From Acidiluteibacter sp965660325 (GTDB lineage Bacteria > Bacteroidota > Bacteroidia > Flavobacteriales_E > Vicingaceae), in contig CBFHZL010000016.1 of the NCBI GenBank assembly GCA_965660325.1, positions 1-30,236 on the forward strand: a stretch of 30,236 bases of DNA, given 5' to 3'. Within the stretch, counting starts at the first letter, position 1, and every line of letters starts with the position of its first letter. Of the stretch, positions 24,901-30,236 are shown in pieces. The notes under the pieces are model-generated. The model was not told where the DNA came from, searched no databases, and was given only the letters and a program-made list of their open reading frames with translations. The translations under genes and the position numbers were made by a program.

Positions 24901-27900
24901 GAGATGATATTTGGGAAGTGTATGCAATTTCCCATCCTAGACCTACAATTGAAGGGTTGGTTGTGAACTCAATGAACATGCTACCTGTGTTAGCAGTGTA
25001 TGAGCCTGCAGGTATTGTATTCCCGCTAAATACGCCCAAAAGAACCCCAGAGGAGTTGTTTCCATCAAAAAGACGAACCTGATCTGCAAATAACTGTGTG
25101 CTTAACGCATTAAATGTAGCCGTTACAGAGGTTGCTCCTGTTGGTTGAATTAACCATGTACAATTGGAGTTATTTCCATAGCTTCCTGTACCGCTACCAT
25201 CCGTTACAATTCCAGTTGGTGCAGTCAACGTGGTAAGTCCTGAGCAGCCTGAAGAACCCCCTGGTGTTGTAGAGTATGTTGCATCCCAACCTTGACGTGT
25301 AACACTACCATCAGAGGTAAATTGAACAAAGAGTGCTGATCCAGAACTTGTGATGGTTGGTGGTATAGAAGTGCCTGAGAATCTCCCTAATTGAGGTGAT
25401 GCTGATGATGTCCCATCGTAAACAGTAACAAAATCAAAGTTATTCTCGGTATCGAAAGTGGTAAAGTCAAGAACTACATTTTGTCCATTGGTTGGTTGTA
25501 TCAACCAAGAGCAGTTGGTACCATCTAAATAATTTGATGTACCACTTCCATCCGAGAAAGCACCGGAGTTTGCAGTTAAGGTAGTTGTTCCTGTACATGG
25601 CGTCGGCGGCGGAGTAGTTGAAGAATAATTGATTGTCCAACCTTGACTTACCACACTTATATTTGTGATGAATTCAATAAACATAGCACCGCTATTGGCA
25701 CTAAATCCTGCAGGGATTGTAGATCCGCTAAAGGTTCCGATCAAGGGAGCAGTATTAGACGTTCCATTATAAACGTTAATAACATCATTGTTATTCTCCG
25801 TAGCTAATGCNNNNNNNNNNNNNNNNNNNNNNNNNNNNNNNNNNNNNNNNNNNNNNNNNNNNNNNNNNNNNNNNNNNNNNNNNNNNNNNNNNNNNNNNNN
25901 NNNNNNNNNNGTTCCGATCAAGGGAGCAGTATTAGACGTTCCATTATAAACGTTAATAACATCATTGTTATTCTCCGTAGCTAATGCTGTGAAGTTGGCA
26001 TTTATGTTAGTTGCTCCTGCAGGCTGTATCAACCAGGTGCAAGAAAGGTTATTTGTGTAATTATTTATTCCGCTACCATCCGTAAATGATCCGGTAGGTG
26101 TAGTTAAGGTTGTTAGGCCTGAACAGGTTGGTGTTCCTCCCGAAGAGCTATAAAATGCATCCCATCCTGAGTTTACTATGCTTCCATTGGTAATAAATTC
26201 AATAAATAGCGAACCACCTGTAGAGTTGACTGTAGGTGGTGCAGTCGTTCCACTGAACGTTCCAATTAAGGTAGCCGCTGATGAAGCTCCGTCATATACA
26301 TTAACTATATCATTGGTAGCCTCTGTAAAAAATAGTGGGAAAGTAAGTGATATTGAAGTCGCCCCTGTGGGTTGTATTAGCCATGTGCAACTTGAGTTAT
26401 CACCATAATTTGCAGAAGGGCCACTTCCATCATCAAAAAAGCCTGTAGGGGTGGTTAATGTTGTTAATCCAGAACAAGTCGGTGGTGTGCTTGCTACTGT
26501 GGAAGAGTAGTTTGCGTTCCATCCGCCACTCGTTACAGAACCATTCGTTGAAAACTCTACTAACATAGCTCCACCACTAGAGGTAACTGAACTAGGAATG
26601 GAGTTGCCGCTAAATGTTCCTAGTAACGTTGCTGATGTAGCGCTTCCATCATAGATGCTTACGACATCATTCGTTGCTTCTGTATCAAAAGCTGAAAAGC
26701 TTAGGGTTATAGAAGATGCTGCTGCTGGCTGTATTAGCCATCTGCATGATAAGTTATCCGTATAATTAGCGGTTGCGCTTCCATCATCAAATACTCCAGT
26801 AGATGATGTCAGTGTCGTTGTTCCTGAGCAGGTAGCTGTTGGAGGGCTAGTTGAGGTGTAATTTGCATCCCACCCGGCTTCAGTTATGGAGCTATTCGTT
26901 ATAAATTCTATAAACAAGGAGCCACCTGTAGAGTTGATAGTAGGGATAAATTGATTTAAGCCACTGTAAGTGCCAATTAGGGTTGACGTTGCTGAAGGCC
27001 CATCGTATACATTTACAACATCATTCGTTGCTGTATTGAATGCAGAAAAATTTAATGTAATCGAGCTAGCTCCTGTTGGTTGAATTAGCCAAGTACACGA
27101 AAGATTATTGGTGTAATCGTTAATAGAGCTTCCATCCTCAAAAGTGCCCGATGCAGCAGTTAATGTAGTTAATCCTGAGCAAGTTGCTGCAGGGGGCGCT
27201 ACCGATGTATAACTTACATCCCATCCAGCTTCTGTTATTGAGTTGTTTGTGGTAAATTCAATAAATAATGCTCCCCCTGTAGAGGTGATTGCAGGTATAG
27301 TTTGATTCAATCCACTGAAAGTTCCTAATAGTGTTGCCGCAGATGAGTTTCCATCGTAAACCTTTACTTCATCATTTGAGGCTTCAGTAGAAAAACTGTT
27401 AAAATTCAGTGTAATTGAGGTTGCTCCGGCAGTAGGTTGAATCAGCCATGTACAATTTTGATTATCATCATAGTTAGCCATCATTCCACTGCCATCATCA
27501 AACGAACCTGTTGCTGTTGTTAAGGTCGTTAGCCCTGAGCATGTCGCAGCTGCTGCACCTAATGTTAAGATAATTGAATCTCCTCTCTCTGTGATGTTTC
27601 TAACGATCAGACCCGAGTTCGAGTTGTTGTATAACTGCGAGTTTGGATTTGTAATATTATTAAAGTCTGTTTTGTTGGTTGTTCCTGGAAACACATCGCC
27701 GCCATCTCCTCTGTTGGTTTCAATGTCCAAACCGTTCAATCCATCGGCTTCTTCAAGATCAACTCCTTTTAAGTTTTCATCTCCATTGACCCTATTTCCA
27801 AAAGAGTTTGTTTTGGTAGTGTTGATATGCCATATTGCTAATCCATGACCTGGTAACTCTAAGTCTCTGCCAATTTTTTGTCTATTTTCTAACAAGAAAT

Positions 27901-29323
27901 ACTCTGTTGGGTCAGATGTAGTTATTTTTAATATATCATTTTGATTGTTTCCTGCTGGCTGCAACGAGTAAGTTCCTGTTGCTGATGCTGATAATGTAGT
28001 TGGTGAAATCCATCCTAAATCTTCTTTAGACCAAGCGCAGAATCCTCCAGGTCGGTGTTCACCGCCGAGCCAAGTACCACCGGCCATTACACCCCAGTTT
28101 CCAATTCCCTCAGAATCACCATTGGTATTGTCGGTATCGTACAAGTCAGGTAAACCTAAATTATGTCCGAACTCATGGCAAAATACGCCAATTCCCACTA
28201 ACCGTGGATTGGTTAGAGTTCCTCTTGTCTCAGGATTTATCATGTAGTCGTTGATGAATTTACCATCATAAGTTACTGATCCGCCACCTGGCACTGATGA
28301 TCCTCCATTCATCACCCATCGGTGCGACCAAATGTGTCTATTTCTGTTAGGGATTCCTGTTTCGGCTCCTGGTCCCGAATGAACGACCAAAATTCCATCG
28401 ACATCGCCATCATTGTCGTTGTCGTAATTGGCAAAGTTGGCTCCTGCAACTTCAGCAGCATCTACTGCCTCTCTTACTAGCTTTGCAGCTCGAGCAGTAC
28501 CTGCACTGTCACTGTAATAAGCATAGTTATTTACTGCGGTATACCATCCCATTACATCTACNNNNNNNNNNNNNNNNNNNNNNNNNNNNNNNNNNNNNNN
28601 NNNNNNNNNNNNNNNNNNNNNNNNNNNNNNNNNNNNNNNNNNNNNNNNNNNNNNNNNNNNNGCAGCTCGAGCAGTACCTGCACTGTCACTGTAATAAGCA
28701 TAGTTATTTACTGCGGTATACCATCCCATTACATCTACTGTAATGGTTAGTTGGTTGAATGAAGCATCAGTATAAAAGCTTTTAAAACTTCCATCTCCAC
28801 TTCTGTGGTTTGGATTCGTTAGAAGACTTTGCATATCAGCCACTGTGTACTGGCTCGGCAAGTCTGGAAAGTCGATGAGAAGAGCTAATACTCTAATGTT
28901 TCCTGTCGTGGGATACGTTTTACTTCCGTTAGGAGCGTAATTTAGCGGCGTATTCTTCAGGTTTCGTATCGCTGGCTGAAGTGATTTTGAAATAGCGCTC
29001 ACCAGTGCTAACTCCCCTGCTATCCTATCTTGAGGGTTGTGTGCAAGTACACCTGTACTTACTAGGTTGTTGCCTACTTTTGTTGCATATTCAAATGCTC
29101 CATTTATTGTAACTACTGTGTAGCCATCTACCGTTTCCGTCCAATAATGGCTCATATTCCCTTTACTTACTACTGATACGGTTTTTCCGTCTGGTTGTAA
29201 AACATCCAGTGGAATGGGAGATGAGGTACAGTTGGTTGGTCCAGAGAAATGGTCGTGTGAGTGTTGTGCAAACAATGTTGCGCTTATCACTACTGATAAG
29301 CAGAGCGCTAATAGTTGTTTCAT
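21926..29323 (-). CDS. Giant secreted M6-type metalloprotease with 10 CUB, 6 BACON and a T9SS sorting domain
   Basis: The frame gives 2465 residues as assembled and about 2347 once two duplicated gap flanks are collapsed. In order: signal peptide (1-19, MKQLLALCLSVVISATLFAQ); propeptide with PLDVLQPDGKTV and VDGYTVVTINGAFEYA; an M6 (immune inhibitor A-like) catalytic domain with a calcium-loop-like DNDNDGDVDG (about 298-308) and the zinc site HEFGHNLGLPD (H383, E384, H387, D393). Ten CUB domains follow, with first Cys at 595, 715, 832, 950, 1067, 1243, 1360, 1478, 1594 and 1714, each with one conserved Cys pair. Six BACON domains (about 1825-2371) and a type A sorting domain (NVFPNPTLSVVNV to the end) close it. 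It should be exported by Sec, cross the outer membrane by T9SS and stay at the surface or be released. It likely digests or binds extracellular protein and glycan; the substrate is unknown. Confidence 0.9.
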   Translation of the reverse strand: MKQLLALCLSVVISATLFAQHSHDHFSGPTNCTSSPIPLDVLQPDGKTVSVVSKGNMSHYWTETVDGYTVVTINGAFEYATKVGNNLVSTGVLAHNPQDRIAGELALVSAISKSLQPAIRNLKNTPLNYAPNGSKTYPTTGNIRVLALLIDFPDLPSQYTVADMQSLLTNPNHRSGDGSFKSFYTDASFNQLTITVDVMGWYTAVNNYAYYSDSAGTARAXXXXXXXXXXXXXXXXXXXXXXXXXXXXXXXXXXVDVMGWYTAVNNYAYYSDSAGTARAAKLVREAVDAAEVAGANFANYDNDNDGDVDGILVVHSGPGAETGIPNRNRHIWSHRWVMNGGSSVPGGGSVTYDGKFINDYMINPETRGTLTNPRLVGIGVFCHEFGHNLGLPDLYDTDNTNGDSEGIGNWGVMAGGTWLGGEHRPGGFCAWSKEDLGWISPTTLSASATGTYSLQPAGNNQNDILKITTSDPTEYFLLENRQKIGRDLELPGHGLAIWHINTTKTNSFGNRVNGDENLKGVDLEEADGLNGLDIETNRGDGGDVFPGTTNKTDFNNITNPNSQLYNNSNSGLIVRNITERGDSIILTLGAAAATCSGLTTLTTATGSFDDGSGMMANYDDNQNCTWLIQPTAGATSITLNFNSFSTEASNDEVKVYDGNSSAATLLGTFSGLNQTIPAITSTGGALFIEFTTNNSITEAGWDVSYTSVAPPAATCSGLTTLTAASGTFEDGSSINDYTNNLSCTWLIQPTGASSITLNFSAFNTATNDVVNVYDGPSATSTLIGTYSGLNQFIPTINSTGGSLFIEFITNSSITEAGWDANYTSTSPPTATCSGTTTLTSSTGVFDDGSATANYTDNLSCRWLIQPAAASSITLSFSAFDTEATNDVVSIYDGSATSATLLGTFSGNSIPSSVTSSGGAMLVEFSTNGSVTSGGWNANYSSTVASTPPTCSGLTTLTTPTGFFDDGSGPSANYGDNSSCTWLIQPTGATSISLTFPLFFTEATNDIVNVYDGASSAATLIGTFSGTTAPPTVNSTGGSLFIEFITNGSIVNSGWDAFYSSSGGTPTCSGLTTLTTPTGSFTDGSGINNYTNNLSCTWLIQPAGATNINANFTALATENNNDVINVYNGTSNTAPLIGXXXXXXXXXXXXXXXXXXXXXXXXXXXXXXXXXXALATENNNDVINVYNGTSNTAPLIGTFSGSTIPAGFSANSGAMFIEFITNISVVSQGWTINYSSTTPPPTPCTGTTTLTANSGAFSDGSGTSNYLDGTNCSWLIQPTNGQNVVLDFTTFDTENNFDFVTVYDGTSSASPQLGRFSGTSIPPTITSSGSALFVQFTSDGSVTRQGWDATYSTTPGGSSGCSGLTTLTAPTGIVTDGSGTGSYGNNSNCTWLIQPTGATSVTATFNALSTQLFADQVRLFDGNNSSGVLLGVFSGNTIPAGSYTANTGSMFIEFTTNPSIVGLGWEIAYTSQISSPPFCSGLTNLTANNGSFSDGSGASNYLDNSNCEWLIQPSNGLPVTLNFTAFDTEQGFDQVRIYDGTSSTAPLLAANSGSTIPAAVTSSGGALFVTFTSDVSANAAGWDATYTTSSGSSSCAGLTTLTTPTGVVTDGSSPPANYTNNLACEWLIQPVGATSVSATFLSLNTELNSDQVILYDGTNNNGTVLGTFSGLTPPTTSITANSGSLFIEFITDGAVTDIGWAIAWTATTPPPSGPCSGLTNLTANNGAFSDGSGTNNYADNSNCEWLIQPANNQPITLNFTAFDVEQGFDQVSVYDGPSATATLLGSYSGNTLPPSLTSTGGDMFVTFTSDPSVNFTGWDANYTTSTSTPTITMSPDTLFLAATAGATGAFSITTSSSWTITDNATWLVTAIANGTGNATSGALALSANTGADRIGKVWCRGPGGIYDSLIVIQAGQASPTLSVNPRNVTLNAAANSNANVTVTSNGFWNTTASTAWLTATPATGNGNGTTVIEAITSNTGADRTGFMLFEDLTGTITDTVFVTQSAAGPFIDLDNGPVNLAFTNGSNAAINLRSNVSWTISNTAAWLSITPNAGTNNGTLTATALSDNTSGNNRSAWIYASDGNQTIDSVEIIQLNGTLPNLSLSKSVITLSPNNGSTDDFDVVSNVNWSFGGIPAWLSLTPINGSNNSNVTVTANSANNSGSTRTATITALSPNPGVTQRTIVINQLDGSSPYLGTSVDTVILARFQGSTNSFDVISNVSWTAQEGLNWLLLGPSSGTNDATITLQASSANLSTSSRGGDVLISSAGLPAKIVHVIQEPTTPNLGVSQTNLFIAGGANSAGNFSVLGNTSNWVISNNSSWLTITPNTGSFTQQISVTANSDNTGAPRRDTLTISATGVASRTVIVTQDSMSTIGINEVTLADNINVFPNPTLSVVNVTIDERLSINDYQVYVTNILGSRINVNQTLIGSNRLQLDLTGNVSGIYFLSIDNGTDRIVKKISLIESF
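25734..25987. repeat. Exact 77-bp direct repeats flanking a 100-N gap (assembly artefact)
   Basis: Bases 25734-25810 and 25911-25987 are identical and flank exactly 100 N at 25811-25910. The two contig ends overlap by 77 bases but were not merged. Removing 177 bases (59 codons) keeps the frame and brings CUB domain 5 back to the spacing of its neighbours. Confidence 0.93.
28485..28738. repeat. Second pair of exact 77-bp direct repeats flanking a 100-N gap (assembly artefact)
   Basis: Bases 28485-28561 and 28662-28738 are identical and flank 100 N at 28562-28661. The repeat falls inside the unique catalytic region of the M6 protease (VDVMGWYTAVNNYAYY appears twice), where no domain duplication makes sense. 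Collapsing 177 bases restores one continuous protease domain. Confidence 0.94.
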
Positions 29324-29422
29324 AATATCATTCGGTTATAAGTATTCCAGACGTTTTAAATCTGGTTTTAGTTGCCTTAAGGGCTCTAAATTACCGAATT
29401 ATTACAACTTACTTGCTATTTT
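29324..29422. other. Spacer upstream of the metalloprotease gene, no clear promoter
   Basis: These 99 bases should hold the promoter of the giant protease gene (minus strand), but I find no TAnnTTTG match. A short 5-bp inverted repeat (CCAGA at 29347-29351, TCTGG at 29361-29365) without a T-tract on the minus strand is the only structure seen. Confidence 0.4.
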
Positions 29423-30229
29423 TTATTGCTTTTCTCTTAGGGTGTTTTTTATTTCAATTAATTCCTTTTGTAATTCCATTACGCTGTTTCCCAAATGGTC
29501 CCTACTAAGGTTTGGTTCTGGCATCTCTGCGCTAATATAATTTACGAATTTCCACATCTCCACTACCTCGTTTACGTGTATTTCGTAAGGCTTGTATTCC
29601 GGATTAGTTGAGCAAAGCAGTAATGTCTGATTTTTGTGCATTTGATTGTATACCACTTTAAAAACGACTCCATCATCTTGTGTCACCACAACGTATGGAT
29701 AACCATTTTTAATCAGTTCCCAATTTTGAACGAACTCGCCTGTAACCCAAGATTTATCAGAAACTGGAGGCATAGAATCTCCGCTAATCTGAAACGTTCT
29801 ATATTTTCTATTTTTAGTTAAAAAGGGCAATTGAAAGGTAGGCAGTACTTTAATGAAATCTGGATCGGAGAAGCCTGTGGTATATCCTGCTTTTGCTTTT
29901 ACCGGAACTAACTCGATGTTTTCTTCATTTTCGTTATTAACTGTAGTAGCCAATACCCGCAATTTACTTCCAGTAATATCAATGTCAAATCCTTTCTCTA
30001 ATTGGCTCATATACATTTCCGAAACACGGTTCAAATCGAGCTTTAATAGCTTGTCTGTACTGATTTTAAAGTACTCAGAAAAGGCGAGTAATGTTTCAAA
30101 GTTTGGTTCTGATGTTCCTAGTTCATAACCACTTAGTGATGATCTTTTAATCTCTAATGCTTGCGCGATATCTTCTTGAGATCGTTTCCTTCTCTTTCTG
30201 AGTAATTTAATATTTGAACCAAAATACAT
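29423..30229 (-). CDS. XRE-type repressor with S24 (LexA/CI-like) self-cleavage domain
   Basis: The 268-residue protein has a helix-turn-helix in residues 1-65 (SQEDIAQALEIKRSSLSGYELG) and a C-terminal S24 peptidase domain. The catalytic dyad is S152 in ISGDSMPP and K191 in VVFKVV, 39 residues apart, as in LexA-like proteins. A possible cleavage site, A114-G115 in KAKAGY, lies 38 residues before the Ser. A helical tail (LGNSVMELQKELIEIKNTL) ends it. Such regulators repress target genes until self-cleavage, but many Bacteroidota members have no known inducer. No phage or integrase gene is seen within the window; what lies beyond its upstream end is not visible. Confidence 0.88.
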   Translation of the reverse strand: MYFGSNIKLLRKRRKRSQEDIAQALEIKRSSLSGYELGTSEPNFETLLAFSEYFKISTDKLLKLDLNRVSEMYMSQLEKGFDIDITGSKLRVLATTVNNENEENIELVPVKAKAGYTTGFSDPDFIKVLPTFQLPFLTKNRKYRTFQISGDSMPPVSDKSWVTGEFVQNWELIKNGYPYVVVTQDDGVVFKVVYNQMHKNQTLLLCSTNPEYKPYEIHVNEVVEMWKFVNYISAEMPEPNLSRDHLGNSVMELQKELIEIKNTLREKQ

Positions 30230-30236
30230 GTGTTAA

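Noticed and set aside
25734..25987. Direct repeats as attachment sites or target-site duplications of a mobile element
   Set aside because: Same 77-base length at two unrelated places, each around exactly 100 N inside one gene, and in frame when collapsed; an assembly cause explains all of it.
23850..27541. Regular repeats at about 350-base spacing, at first sight like a repeat array
   Set aside because: They are protein-level CUB domain repeats in one open frame with diverged DNA; there are no short identical repeats with unique spacers, so this is not a CRISPR or other DNA-level array.
22107..27848. Several plus-strand open frames of 60-130 codons opposite the giant protease gene
   Set aside because: They mirror the repeated Thr/Ser/Gly-rich CUB and BACON coding sequence, have no family motifs and no promoter; they are shadows.
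29347..29365. Inverted repeat CCAGA/TCTGG as terminator for the repressor gene
   Set aside because: Only 5 bp of stem and no T-tract on the minus strand.

Overview
The window reads as ordinary chromosome of a Bacteroidota bacterium, most likely a marine or free-living member of the Flavobacteriales. The evidence is AT-rich DNA, a secreted protein ending in a type IX secretion (T9SS) sorting domain, six BACON domains, a DUF4271 membrane protein next to hemD, and candidate promoters of the Bacteroidota form TTG-N17-20-TAnnTTTG. I see no rRNA, tRNA, CRISPR array, insertion sequence or prophage structure. No stretch over 300 bases lacks a gene. The scaffold contains three N-runs. Two of them (100 N each) are flanked by exact 77-bp direct repeats and are almost certainly unmerged contig ends.

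Layout. 1-651: 3' part of a tRNA-dihydrouridine synthase. 643-3040 (minus): rbfA, a membrane-anchored methyltransferase and a LolC/E-type permease in one operon. 3157-5937 (plus): a family 2 glycosyltransferase and an MsbA-like ABC exporter, divergent from rbfA. 6108-7776 (minus): a small four-helix membrane protein and the GTPase gene hflX (with an 82-N gap). 7899-12213 (plus): two overlapping genes for exported amidohydrolase-fold proteins, in which only one of three barrel units keeps its metal ligands. 12210-12881 (minus): rsmI. 12980-14843 (plus): two glycosyltransferases. 14819-20538 (minus): DUF4271, hemD, a terminator, then rnpA-yidD-S41 protease-O-antigen ligase-like protein. 20660-21850 (plus): glutaryl-CoA dehydrogenase, closed by a strong bidirectional terminator. 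21926-29323 (minus): a giant secreted M6-type metalloprotease. 29423-30229 (minus): an XRE/S24 self-cleaving type repressor.

How the genes fit together. Much of the window is cell-envelope and RNA/ribosome upkeep: RbfA, RsmI, RnpA, Dus and HflX act on ribosomes or RNA; the LolC/E-type permease, MsbA-like exporter, YidD, O-antigen ligase and three glycosyltransferases act on the envelope. Genes are packed tightly: there are three convergent pairs with overlapping 3' ends and several coupled starts.

No clearly new multi-gene system is visible. The object most worth attention is the M6 protease: propeptide, HExxH catalytic domain, ten CUB domains, six BACON domains and a T9SS C-terminal domain. 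After removal of the two assembly artefacts it is about 2347 residues long. Its last six CUB domains alternate in an A-B-A-B-A-B pattern, pointing to expansion by duplication of a two-domain unit.
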